Shown here: positions 48,810 to 56,917 of the stretch, piece by piece
How positions within the stretch are numbered: position 1 is the first letter of the stretch
Layout: the number at the start of each line of letters is the position of its first letter
NCBI GenBank assembly: GCA_017395065.1
Contig: JAFPWH010000024.1
Location: 1 to 64,000 of the forward strand
Length of the DNA: 64,000 nucleotides
Source: Clostridia bacterium
Lineage (GTDB): Bacteria > Bacillota > Clostridia > Christensenellales > Aristaeellaceae
Direction of reading: 5' to 3'
Position numbers and translations under genes: made by a program
Notes under the pieces: model-generated
What the model was told of the DNA's origin: nothing
Seen by the model: only the letters and a program-made list of their open reading frames with translations
Database searches by the model: none

Positions 48810-50684
48810 ATGAACGAATACTTTGACATCGTTGTCGTCGGCGCGGGGCATGCGGGCTGCGAAGCTGCGCTGGCCTCCGCGCGGATGGGGCTTAAGACCC
48901 TTCTGATCACGCTGAACCTCGATTCCGTGGCCATGATGCCCTGCAATCCCGCGATCGGCGGCACCGGCAAGGGGCATCTGGTGAGGGAACTCGACGCGCT
49001 GGGCGGCGAAATGGGCAGGGCGATTGACGACACGTTTATACAGAGCCGCATGCTGAACACCGGCAAGGGCCCCGCCGTCTACTCCCTGCGCGCGCAGGCT
49101 GACAAGCTGAACTATAAAAAGCGCATGCGCGACGCTGTGGAGGCGCAGGAAAACCTGACGCTCAGGCAGGGCGAGGTCAGGCGCCTGCGCGTTGAAAACG
49201 GCTGCCTGAAAGGTGTGGAGACGATGACCGGCACGCAAATCGACTGCCGCGCCGCCGTGCTCTGTACCGGCGTATACCTGAAGAGCCGCATCATCATCGG
49301 GCAGCATTCCTGGGAGGGCGGACCGCAGGGGCTCGTGGCCGCGACGGCGCTCACGCAATCGCTCGTCGAGCTCGGCTTCTCCATACGACGCTTCAAAACC
49401 GGCACGCCTGCAAGGGTGGACGCCCGCACCGTGGATTTCGACAAGATGATCCCGCAGCCGGGCGACGACCCGATCGTGCCGTTTTCGTTTCTGACCGATC
49501 CCGCGGGACTAAAGAATCAGACGCTTTGCTACCTTACCTACACGACGAGCGAAACGCACGACATCATAAAAGCCAATCTGCACCTATCGCCGATGTACTC
49601 CGGTAACATAAAGGGGACCGGCGCCAGGTACTGCCCTTCGATCGAAGACAAGGTCGTTCGCTTTGCGGACAAGGACAGGCATCCCGTCTTCCTTGAACCC
49701 GAAGGGCTGAACACCGTGGAATGGTACGTGCAGGGCATGTCATCCTCGATGCCGGAGAGCGTGCAGCGGGAAATGTACCACTCCGTTCCCGGCCTTGAAC
49801 ACGCCGAGCTCATGCGCCTGGCCTACGCGATCGAATACGACTGCATCGACCCTATGCAGCTGGACCACTGCTTTCAGGCGCGCCACATAAGCGGCCTGTA
49901 CTGCGCGGGGCAAATCAACGGTACCTCCGGCTATGAGGAGGCGGCCGCGCAGGGACTCTACGCGGGCGTGAACGCGGCGCTCAGGCTCAAGGGCATGGAC
50001 GAGCTCGTGCTGAACAGGTCGAACAGCTACATCGGCGTGATGGTCGACGATCTGACCACGAAGGGAACGGACGAACCGTACCGCATGATGACCTCGAGGG
50101 CCGAATACCGCCTTCTGCTCAGGCAGGACAACGCCGACGTGCGCCTGACCGAAATGGGCTACAGGGCAGGTCTCGCGTCCGGAGAAAGGATGCGCAGGCT
50201 CGAAAACAAGCTTAAAGAGCTCGAACAGGGAATTACTTACCTGCAAAGCCACTGGACGAGCCCGAAACCCGAGATCGCCCGTATGCTCAGCGAGCGCGGC
50301 GCAAACGAAATGAACGCCTCTGCAAGGCTAAGCGACCTCATAAAGCGCCCGAACGTGCGCTACGACGACATCGCGTCCTGCGTGGAGGGGCTGCCCGCGC
50401 TTTCGGGCCAGGCCAAGGAGCTCGTGGAGACCGAGCTGAAATACGAGGGCTACATACAGCGCCAGCTTGCCGACATAAAGCGTTTTGAGAAAGAAGAGAA
50501 GCTGCTTCTTCCCGAGGACGTCGATTACATGAAGGTGGACGGCCTGCGCATAGAGGCGAGACAAAAACTCAACAAGGTCAAACCGCGCTCGCTGGGGCAG
50601 GCCTCGCGCATTCCCGGCGTTTCACCCGGAGACATCAACGTGCTGATGATCCTGCTGGAAAAACGGCGTCGCATGGGGGAGTAA
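48810..50684 (+). CDS. mnmG: tRNA uridine-5-carboxymethylaminomethyl modification enzyme MnmG (GidA)
   Basis: This 624-residue FAD enzyme, with MnmE, modifies U34 of several tRNAs. The FAD site is IVVVGAGHAGCEAALASARMG, with the signatures CNPAIGGTGKGHLVRELDALGG, TLCYLTYTTSETHDI, and YCAGQINGTSGYEEAAAQGL. The helical C-terminal MnmE-binding domain is present (full length). The ribosome site is poor (only AGG at about -12), unusual for a gene likely to be well expressed. rsmG follows one base later. mnmE is not in the window. Confidence 0.96.
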   Translation: MNEYFDIVVVGAGHAGCEAALASARMGLKTLLITLNLDSVAMMPCNPAIGGTGKGHLVRELDALGGEMGRAIDDTFIQSRMLNTGKGPAVYSLRAQADKLNYKKRMRDAVEAQENLTLRQGEVRRLRVENGCLKGVETMTGTQIDCRAAVLCTGVYLKSRIIIGQHSWEGGPQGLVAATALTQSLVELGFSIRRFKTGTPARVDARTVDFDKMIPQPGDDPIVPFSFLTDPAGLKNQTLCYLTYTTSETHDIIKANLHLSPMYSGNIKGTGARYCPSIEDKVVRFADKDRHPVFLEPEGLNTVEWYVQGMSSSMPESVQREMYHSVPGLEHAELMRLAYAIEYDCIDPMQLDHCFQARHISGLYCAGQINGTSGYEEAAAQGLYAGVNAALRLKGMDELVLNRSNSYIGVMVDDLTTKGTDEPYRMMTSRAEYRLLLRQDNADVRLTEMGYRAGLASGERMRRLENKLKELEQGITYLQSHWTSPKPEIARMLSERGANEMNASARLSDLIKRPNVRYDDIASCVEGLPALSGQAKELVETELKYEGYIQRQLADIKRFEKEEKLLLPEDVDYMKVDGLRIEARQKLNKVKPRSLGQASRIPGVSPGDINVLMILLEKRRRMGE

Positions 50685-50685
50685 A

Positions 50686-51402
50686 ATGGAACAGTACCTT
50701 ATAAACACCCTTAAAGAGATGGGCGCGGAAATGAGCCCGGAGCAGGCCGGGAAATTCCGCCTCTACCACGAGATGCTGCTTTCGGCCAACAGGGAAATGA
50801 ACCTTACGCGCATCAGCGAGGACGAAAGGGAAGCCTGCGACCGAAATTACCTCGACAGCCTTACGCTGCTGAGCTTCCTGGGGGACGCGAAGACCCTGAT
50901 CGACGTGGGAAGCGGCGCGGGCTTTCCGGGGATCCCGCTTGCGATCATGCGGCCGGACATTCGCGTAACGCTCCTCGACTCGCTTGGCAAAAGGGTAAGC
51001 TTTCTGAACGCGGTTATCGAAGAACTCGGCCTGAACGCGAAAGCCGTGCATCTCAGGTGCGAGGACGCGGCAAAAATGCCGGCATACAGAGACAGCTTCG
51101 ACATCGCCTGCGCGCGCGCCGTGGCTGCGATGGACGTACTCAGCGAGTGGCTTTTGCCCTTCGTTCGGCTTGGGGGACTCATGCTTGCCATGAAGGGACC
51201 GGCGGCCGAAGAGGAGTGCAGGGAAGCGGCCTTCGCCATCGAAAGTCTGAACGGAGCAATCGAACTTATCTCCAGAGCCGATATCCCCGGGCGCGACTGG
51301 GATCACAGGATTGTGCAGATCCATAAAACCGCGCCGACGCCGGAAAGATTCCCGCGAAAAGCCGGCACGGCGGAAAGGCGTCCGCTGCGCCGAAAGACCT
51401 AA
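50686..51402 (+). CDS. rsmG: 16S rRNA m7G527 methyltransferase RsmG (GidB)
   Basis: This 238-residue SAM-dependent methyltransferase shows the GidB signatures: N-terminal FRLYHEMLLSANREMNLTRISEDE, the SAM loop LIDVGSGAGFPGIPLAI, LLDSLGKRVSFLNAV and ACARAVAAMDVLSEWLLP. It methylates G527 in 16S rRNA; loss gives low-level streptomycin resistance in other bacteria. Ribosome-site-like GGGGGAGTAAA lies within the mnmG end, indicating coupled translation. A basic Arg-rich tail ends the protein. Confidence 0.95.
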   Translation: MEQYLINTLKEMGAEMSPEQAGKFRLYHEMLLSANREMNLTRISEDEREACDRNYLDSLTLLSFLGDAKTLIDVGSGAGFPGIPLAIMRPDIRVTLLDSLGKRVSFLNAVIEELGLNAKAVHLRCEDAAKMPAYRDSFDIACARAVAAMDVLSEWLLPFVRLGGLMLAMKGPAAEEECREAAFAIESLNGAIELISRADIPGRDWDHRIVQIHKTAPTPERFPRKAGTAERRPLRRKT

Positions 51403-51420
51403 ACGCGAAAGGATGAGAGC

Positions 51421-52908
51421 ATGAAATACATCGCTGCACTGGATCAGGGTACGACGAGTTCCCGCTGCATCATCTTCGACGACCTGGGGCGCATCGTCGC
51501 CTCGCACCAGAACGAATTCAGGCAAATCTACCCCCAGCCCGGCTGGGTCGAGCACGACCCGGAGGACATCTGGCAAAGCCAGCTGGACGCGCTAAAAATG
51601 GCCGTGGAAAAGGCCGGCATAGAGCCAAAGGCCATACAGGCGATCGGCATCACCAACCAGCGCGAGACAACGCTCGTCTGGGACAAAGAAAGCGGCAAAA
51701 GCCGCCATAACGCGATCGTGTGGCAGTGCCGCCGCACGGCGCCCATCATAGAACAGCTGAAAACCGACGGCTATGCCGAAGAGATCAGCCGCAGGACGGG
51801 CCTGGTACCGGACGCCTACTTTTCCGGCAGCAAGCTGAAGTGGCTGCTGGAAAAGGACAGCGAACTGAAGCGCGACGCGGCGAACGGAAAGGTATGCTTC
51901 GGCACGGTCGATTCGTACCTTACCTACAGGCTGACGGGCGGCAAATGCCATGTGACAGACGCCACCAACGCCTCCCGCACGATGCTTTTCAATCTGAAAA
52001 CGCAGACCTGGGACGCGGAGCTTATGCGCATACTCGGCGTGCCTTCGGCCGTGCTGCCTAAAGTCGTGGATTCCTCGGCGGTCGTCGGCTGCCTCGACAA
52101 AAGCGTGCTCGGAAGTGAGATCCCGATCGCCGCGCTGGCGGGCGACCAGCACGCGGCGCTGTACGGACAGGCCTGCTTCGAGGCGGGCATGGCCAAAAAC
52201 ACCTACGGCACGGGCTGCTTTTTGCTGATGAACACGGGAAGCGAGATCGTAAGAAGCGCAAACGGCCTCGTCAGCACGATGGCCTGGCGCATAGACGGAA
52301 AGCCCACCTACGCGCTCGAGGGCAGCGTGTTCGTGGCCGGCGCGGCGGTGCAGTGGTTAAGGGACGAACTCAAGCTGATCACCTCCGCCGCAGAAACGCA
52401 GTACCTTGCACAATCGATCGAAAACAACGGGGGCGTTTACCTCGTGCCTGCATTCACCGGCCTCGGCGCCCCGTATTGGGACATGTACGCCCGCGGAACG
52501 CTCGTCGGCCTTACGCGCGGCGCGGGCAGGGCGCACATCGCAAGGGCTGTGCTGGAGTCCATCGCGTTCCAGTCGCTGGACGTGCTGGACGCCATGCGGC
52601 ACGACTGCGGCTCGCCCGTCAAGGGTCTGCGGGTCGACGGCGGCGCGACGGCGAACGACTTTTTGATGCAGTTCCAGGCGAACATTCTGGGCGCACAGGT
52701 GATCCGCCCCCGCGTGACCGAGACGACGGCGCTGGGCGCGGCGATGCTGGCAGGCAGGGCAGTCGGTCTTTGGAACGACACGGAGCTGAAAACGATCTGG
52801 CAAAGCGAAAGAGTCTTCGAGCCGAGCTTTACGCCGTATGAAGCCGCAAAGCACATCAACGACTGGCACAGGGCTGTCGAACGCGCCAAAAACTGGGTGG
52901 ACGACTGA
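51421..52908 (+). CDS. glpK: glycerol kinase
   Basis: This 495-residue FGGY kinase converts glycerol to glycerol-3-phosphate with ATP. It begins [19 protein letters not shown]. It contains [52 protein letters not shown] and the C-terminal [18 protein letters not shown], all GlpK hallmarks. The TGTGCF loop and GDQ motif favour GlpK over xylulokinase. No glpF or glpD is adjacent, so it stands alone after rsmG. GAAAGGATGAGAGC precedes the ATG. Confidence 0.95.
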   Translation: MKYIAALDQGTTSSRCIIFDDLGRIVASHQNEFRQIYPQPGWVEHDPEDIWQSQLDALKMAVEKAGIEPKAIQAIGITNQRETTLVWDKESGKSRHNAIVWQCRRTAPIIEQLKTDGYAEEISRRTGLVPDAYFSGSKLKWLLEKDSELKRDAANGKVCFGTVDSYLTYRLTGGKCHVTDATNASRTMLFNLKTQTWDAELMRILGVPSAVLPKVVDSSAVVGCLDKSVLGSEIPIAALAGDQHAALYGQACFEAGMAKNTYGTGCFLLMNTGSEIVRSANGLVSTMAWRIDGKPTYALEGSVFVAGAAVQWLRDELKLITSAAETQYLAQSIENNGGVYLVPAFTGLGAPYWDMYARGTLVGLTRGAGRAHIARAVLESIAFQSLDVLDAMRHDCGSPVKGLRVDGGATANDFLMQFQANILGAQVIRPRVTETTALGAAMLAGRAVGLWNDTELKTIWQSERVFEPSFTPYEAAKHINDWHRAVERAKNWVDD

Positions 52909-52917
52909 GGATGCGTC

Positions 52918-53475
52918 ATGAATAAGACAGGCACCGTCACACTGGAGACGAACAGGCTGACACTCAGGCGCTTTACGCCTGCGGACGCGCAGGATATGTT
53001 CGACAATTGGGCTTCGGACTCTGTGGTCACGCGCTTCCTGACCTGGCCCGCACATCCGTCGGTCGAGGTGACCGGGAAAGTGATCGCAGATTGGGTAAAG
53101 GCCTACGAAAACGGCGATTACTTCAACTGGGCGATAACGCCAAAGGACAGCGGCCGCGTGATCGGCAACATCGCCGTCGTGAATCTGAACGAAAGTGCGG
53201 ATGCCGCCGAGATCGGCTACTGTTTGGGCAGGGCGTATTGGAACAGGGGCATCATGACCGAAGCACTGAAGGCCGTTACATGCTACCTGTTCGATACCGT
53301 CGGCTTAAACAGAGTCGCGGCCTGCCATGACGCGAACAATCCGGCTTCCGGCCGCGTGATGGAAAAAGCCGGAATGAAGACAGAGGGTATCCTCAGGCAA
53401 TCGCAGAGGAACAACAGCGGGATCTGCGACGCGGTGTGGCATTCGATCGTCAGAAGCGACATCGAAAAGCAATAA
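52918..53475 (+). CDS. GNAT-family N-acetyltransferase (RimJ/RimL-like)
   Basis: The 185 residues begin VTLETNRLTLRRFTPADAQDMFDNWASD, the typical RimJ/RimL opening. VIGNIAVVNLNESADAAEIGYCLGRAYWNRGIMTEALKAV carries the acetyl-CoA loop, and NRVAACHDANNPASGRVMEKAGMKTEG ends the fold. Members acetylate ribosomal protein N-termini or small amines; the target here is unknown. GAGGATGCGTC precedes the ATG, 9 bases after glpK. Confidence 0.9.
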   Translation: MNKTGTVTLETNRLTLRRFTPADAQDMFDNWASDSVVTRFLTWPAHPSVEVTGKVIADWVKAYENGDYFNWAITPKDSGRVIGNIAVVNLNESADAAEIGYCLGRAYWNRGIMTEALKAVTCYLFDTVGLNRVAACHDANNPASGRVMEKAGMKTEGILRQSQRNNSGICDAVWHSIVRSDIEKQ

Positions 53476-53503
53476 AGTCCGATACCGGCGCGGAGGTAGA
53501 AAT

Positions 53504-54559
53504 ATGACGACACACGAGCGGATCAAAAGAATGTACGAGCACCGGGAAGCGGACAGGGTGCCGTTTATCGACTACGCCTGGGCCGAAACCGTGCGGAGGT
53601 GGCGCAGCGAAGGCCTGCCCACGGACGATTATCTGGGCTTTTTCGGCCTCGACCGAACCGCGGGCATTTCTACGGACAATTCGCCAAGGCTGCCGGTCAG
53701 GGTCGTCGAAGAGAACGACGAATTCCTTGTTACGACCACGCCCTGGGGCGCGACGGTCAGAAACTTCAAGCGCAAAACGACGACGCCGGAGGATCTGGCC
53801 TTCGAAGTCACGACGCCGGATCAGTGGAATAAGATCAAGCAGCGCATGACGCCCTCGGACGACAGGATTCCCTGGGACAGGCTCAAAAAGAACTACAAAA
53901 CCTGGCGCGAGAACGGTTACTGGATCATGGGGCATCTCTGGTTCGGGTTCGACGTTACGCATTCGCGCATGATCGGCACCGAGAACATGCTCACGGCGAT
54001 GATCGACGATCCGGAATGGGTCATGGACATGTTCGACCGGGAGCTCACGCTTGATCTTGCGCTGATGGACAGGATCTGGGATGCCGGCTACACCTTTGAC
54101 GAACTCAACTGGCCGGACGACATGGGGTATAAAGGCACGCAGTTCTTTTCCCTGAGAATGTATCGGGAGATGTTAAAGCCCTTCCACCAGAGGGCCATCG
54201 ATTGGGGGCACGCGCACGGCTGCAAGGTACGCCTGCACTCCTGCGGAAACATCATGCCGCTCGTGCCGGAGCTTGCGGACATGGGACTCGACGGGCTGAA
54301 CCCATTGGAGGTCAAGGCCGGTATGGATCCCATAAAGCTGAAGCACGAGTTGGGAGACAGGCTGCTCTTCCACGGCGGCACCAACGCCGCAAAGTGGCAC
54401 AAGCGCGACGTCATCCTTCCCGAAATACGCAAGCTCGTGCCCGAAATGATGAAAGACGGCGGTTACATCTTCGCCTCGGACCATTCGATCCCGCCCGAGG
54501 TGAGCTTCGAAGATTTCAAAGCCATCATCGAAACGTATTACGAAGTCGGAAAGTATTAG
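53504..54559 (+). CDS. uroporphyrinogen decarboxylase (URO-D)-family protein, methyltransferase-like
   Basis: This 351-residue TIM-barrel protein of the URO-D superfamily has the domain pattern of corrinoid-dependent methyltransferases (MtaA/MtbA/CmuA-like): IKRMYEHREADRVPFIDYAW at the start, the metal-site-like HGCKVRLHSCGNIMPLVPELADMGLDGLNPLEV, and GGYIFASDHSIPPEVSFEDFKAIIETYYEVGKY at the end. True HemE is unlikely, because no other haem genes are near and the sequence lacks the HemE N-terminal PVW motif. No corrinoid protein gene is adjacent. Strong GGAGG ribosome site. Ends in TAG. Confidence 0.8.
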   Translation: MTTHERIKRMYEHREADRVPFIDYAWAETVRRWRSEGLPTDDYLGFFGLDRTAGISTDNSPRLPVRVVEENDEFLVTTTPWGATVRNFKRKTTTPEDLAFEVTTPDQWNKIKQRMTPSDDRIPWDRLKKNYKTWRENGYWIMGHLWFGFDVTHSRMIGTENMLTAMIDDPEWVMDMFDRELTLDLALMDRIWDAGYTFDELNWPDDMGYKGTQFFSLRMYREMLKPFHQRAIDWGHAHGCKVRLHSCGNIMPLVPELADMGLDGLNPLEVKAGMDPIKLKHELGDRLLFHGGTNAAKWHKRDVILPEIRKLVPEMMKDGGYIFASDHSIPPEVSFEDFKAIIETYYEVGKY

Positions 54560-54583
54560 ACGGTATCGGAACGGTTTGAAAGC

Positions 54584-55207
54584 ATGATCAGAATCACATC
54601 GGTGGAACTGAACCGCTTCAACGCGGAAGTCTGCTTTGACGACGGAAGCAGACTGCGCCTTCGAAAAAAGGACGTGGAAGCGCAAAAACTGCGCGTGGGC
54701 GAGGAACTCGACTATCAGGCGCTTTACGGGCGTCTGTGTGCCTCGCAGTTCCCCGAAGGGTATGAAGCCGCGCTGGACATACTGGACAGGAGCGCAAAGA
54801 CCGAGCAGGAAATAAAAAAGAAGCTGCTTTTGAAAGGGTATCTGCCGGAAGCCGCGCAGGCTGTATGCGACAAGCTCAGGGAAGCAAAGCTGCTGGACGA
54901 CAAATACATCGCCGAGCGCATCGTTTCGGCGATGAGCGCGGCGGGCAAGGGCAAATACGCGATGGCGGTTAAGCTGAGGGCGCGCGGCATCGGCAGGGAA
55001 GAAAGCCTCGACCTGCTGGAGGGACTGGACGAGGAAAGCCAGAAAGAAGCGGCGCTTTCGTCCGCAAGGAAGCTTCAAGCGAAGTACGTATCGGACGATC
55101 CGCGAAGGGACAGGCAGAAGCTGTCTCAAGCGCTGATCCGCCGCGGCTTTTCCTGGGACGACGTTCAGTACGCGCTCGAACGGATCGGCCTTGACGACGA
55201 AGTCTGA
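54584..55207 (+). CDS. recX: RecX-family regulatory protein
   Basis: This 207-residue RecX-like protein modulates RecA filaments. The three-helix repeats are visible: ALDILDRSAKTEQEIKKKLLLKGYLPEAAQAVCDKLREAKLLDDKYIAERIV, KYAMAVKLRARGIGREESLDLL, and the C-terminal KLSQALIRRGFSWDDVQYALERI. An N-terminal extension (1-60) is beta-like, as in other clostridial RecX. recA is not nearby. It ends in front of a strong bidirectional terminator. Confidence 0.9.
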   Translation: MIRITSVELNRFNAEVCFDDGSRLRLRKKDVEAQKLRVGEELDYQALYGRLCASQFPEGYEAALDILDRSAKTEQEIKKKLLLKGYLPEAAQAVCDKLREAKLLDDKYIAERIVSAMSAAGKGKYAMAVKLRARGIGREESLDLLEGLDEESQKEAALSSARKLQAKYVSDDPRRDRQKLSQALIRRGFSWDDVQYALERIGLDDEV

Positions 55208-55230
55208 GAAGCGCGGTCAAGGCGCAAAAA

Positions 55231-55262
55231 ACGTGCAGCCCGACGAATTCCTGGCTGCACGT
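55231..55262. terminator. bidirectional terminator between recX and the tRNA cluster
   Basis: A 10-bp perfect stem, ACGTGCAGCC/GGCTGCACGT, with TTTCTTG on the plus side and a TTTTTT run on the minus side (AAAAAA at 55226-55231). It serves recX and the minus-strand tRNA operon. Confidence 0.88.
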
Positions 55263-55292
55263 TTCTTGTAAAGAAGCTTTTGATACTTCCGA

Positions 55293-55364
55293 AGGTACCA
55301 CCCGGATTCGGACCGGGGAATGAAGGTTTTGCAGACCTTTGCCTTACCACTTGGCTATGGTACC
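55293..55364 (-). tRNA. tRNA-Cys (anticodon GCA)
   Basis: A 72-base cloverleaf: acceptor GGTACCA/TGGTACC, anticodon loop CTGCAAA in stem AAGGT/ACCTT, T-arm CCGGTCCGAATCCGG. Last gene of the minus-strand cluster. Its place beside a window rich in cysteine genes is probably coincidental. Confidence 0.93.
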
Positions 55365-55369
55365 AAAAA

Positions 55370-55442
55370 AGCGGTAGACGAGACTCGGACTCGCGACCTC
55401 CACCTTGGCAAGGTGGCGCTCTACCAACTGAGCTACTACCGC
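55370..55442 (-). tRNA. tRNA-Gly (anticodon GCC)
   Basis: Acceptor GCGGTAG/CTACCGC, D-arm TAGCTCAGTTGGTAGAGCG, anticodon loop TTGCCAA in stem CCACC/GGTGG, T-arm GCGAGTCCGAGTCTCG. No encoded CCA. Confidence 0.94.
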
Positions 55443-55448
55443 ACAATA

Positions 55449-55521
55449 TGCCGCGGGGCGGAATCGAACCACCGACACGGAGATTTTCAGTCTCCTGCTC
55501 TACCGACTGAGCTACCGAGGC
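55449..55521 (-). tRNA. tRNA-Phe (anticodon GAA)
   Basis: Acceptor GCCTCGG/CCGCGGC (one T-C mismatch at 4:69), anticodon loop CTGAAAA in stem GGAGA/TCTCC, T-arm GGTGGTTCGATTCCGCC. The anticodon GAA reads TTY (Phe). Confidence 0.92.
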
Positions 55522-55526
55522 ATACG

Positions 55527-55600
55527 CGATCCGGAAGGGGCTCGAACCCTCGACCTCCAGCGTGACAGGCTGGCATTCTAACCAACTGAACTACCGGACC
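55527..55600 (-). tRNA. tRNA-Asp (anticodon GTC)
   Basis: Acceptor GGTCCGG/CCGGATC with a G:T pair at 2:71 and discriminator G, standard for tRNA-Asp. Anticodon loop CTGTCAC in stem CCAGC/GCTGG; T-arm GAGGGTTCGAGCCCCTT. Confidence 0.94.
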
Positions 55601-55606
55601 ACATAA

Positions 55607-55679
55607 TGGGAACAACAGGGCTCGAACCTGTGACCCCTTGCTTGTAAGGCAAGTGCTCTCCCAACTGAGCTATGCTCCC
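55607..55679 (-). tRNA. tRNA-Val (anticodon TAC)
   Basis: Acceptor GGGAGCA/TGTTCCC, D-arm TAGCTCAGTTGGGAGAGCA, anticodon loop CTTACAA in stem CTTGC/GCAAG, T-arm ACAGGTTCGAGCCCTGT. First gene of the Val-Asp-Phe-Gly-Cys operon. Confidence 0.94.
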
Positions 55680-55707
55680 GAAGCAATCACCTTACGGCGA
55701 CTATAAT

Positions 55708-55736
55708 ATAATACTACTTCCCGGGGGCTTTGTCAA
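55708..55736 (-). promoter_or_regulatory. promoter of the tRNA operon
   Basis: Minus-strand TTGACA (55731-55736) and TATTAT (55708-55713), spacer 17. A GC-rich palindrome CCCGGG lies in the spacer. It is divergent from the dprA promoter. Confidence 0.75.
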
Positions 55737-55755
55737 TAGTTTTTTAAAAATTTTC

Positions 55756-55784
55756 TTGACAACATTATTTTGGAATGCAATAAT
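55756..55784 (+). promoter_or_regulatory. promoter of dprA-topA-trmFO-hslVU
   Basis: TTGACA (55756-55761) and AATAAT (55779-55784), spacer 17, 30 bases before the dprA start. The genes that follow are tightly packed to hslU. Confidence 0.65.
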
Positions 55785-55813
55785 GGAAACAGGCAACGAA
55801 CGGAGAGGGTGCT

Positions 55814-56902
55814 ATGGAATACACGCAGCAGGAAAAATACTGGATCTGGCTTTCCTCCATCGAAGGAATGACGGCGCGGAAATTCTATAAAATACTGGTT
55901 TCGGCCGGGGACGCTCAGAACGTATATGAGCAGCCGCGTTCTTTTAAGCCCCTGTTTGACGACAAGCTCTTTGGCGCCCTGCTGGCATCCATGAATAACG
56001 GCAGCCCGGAGGGCATGCTCGAACAGCTCGAGAAAAACAAGGTGTGCGCGGTCACGCGGATAAACGATCTGTATCCCGAAAGCCTGATGCATATCAGCGA
56101 CCCGCCGGCTACACTCTACGTAAAGGGCGATCCCGATCTGAACTGTGACAAAGCTCTTGCGATCGTCGGCACACGCAGGGCAAGCTACGACGGCAAAAAG
56201 GCCGCGAAAGAGTTTTCGACGCTGCTCAGCGAAAACGGCGTCACGGTGATCAGCGGCCTTGCAAGGGGCATCGACACCATCGCCCATACGAGCTGCCTGG
56301 ACGCGGGCGGACATACCGTCGCAGTGCTCGGAAACGGGCTTGGCAGCGTTTATCCGCCCGAAAACGAAGCGCTCGCGCAAAGGATCGTCGATAGCGGCGG
56401 AAGTGTCGTAAGTGAAATGGAAATGAGCCAGAAGCCCTCCAAATGGTCCTTTCCCATGCGCAACCGCATCATCGCGGGCTTGAGCCGGGGCGTGCTCGTC
56501 GTGGAGGGAGACAGAAAATCCGGTTCTCTCATCACCGCGCAGCTGGGACTCGAGGAGGGAAGGGACATCTTCGCCATCCCCGGCTCCATCTACAATTCCC
56601 TGTCCGAGGGCCCGAACAGCCTGATTCAAAACGGCGCGTACATGGCGCTCAGCCCCTGGGACATCCTTGAATCCATGCGCTGGGGCACGAGGCCGAACCT
56701 GCGGCAAAAACAAAATAAGGCGCCGGAGCTTGACGAAAACGAAAAAAAGATATATGATTTATTGAAGTCTGGTGCGATGAGCTTCGATGAAATTGAAAAT
56801 GTTACACAAATGACCACATCTGAGCTGAATTCCTGCTTGACAATGCTGACCCTTCGGTCAATAATTATAAAACTGCCGGGCAATTTGTACCGTCTGTCAT
56901 AA
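55814..56902 (+). CDS. dprA: DNA processing protein DprA (Smf)
   Basis: This 362-residue protein loads RecA on incoming single-stranded DNA in transformation. The Rossmann-like domain shows LAIVGTRRASYDGKKAAKEFS, VISGLARGIDTIAH, GNGLGSVYPPEN, FPMRNRIIAGLSRGVLVVEG and GSLITAQLGLEEGRDIFAIPGSI. A C-terminal winged-helix (DLLKSGAMSFDEIENVTQMTTSELNSCL) completes the family length. First gene of the dprA-topA-trmFO-hslVU block. Confidence 0.95.
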   Translation: MEYTQQEKYWIWLSSIEGMTARKFYKILVSAGDAQNVYEQPRSFKPLFDDKLFGALLASMNNGSPEGMLEQLEKNKVCAVTRINDLYPESLMHISDPPATLYVKGDPDLNCDKALAIVGTRRASYDGKKAAKEFSTLLSENGVTVISGLARGIDTIAHTSCLDAGGHTVAVLGNGLGSVYPPENEALAQRIVDSGGSVVSEMEMSQKPSKWSFPMRNRIIAGLSRGVLVVEGDRKSGSLITAQLGLEEGRDIFAIPGSIYNSLSEGPNSLIQNGAYMALSPWDILESMRWGTRPNLRQKQNKAPELDENEKKIYDLLKSGAMSFDEIENVTQMTTSELNSCLTMLTLRSIIIKLPGNLYRLS

Positions 56903-56917
56903 ACACGGAGGAAATGA

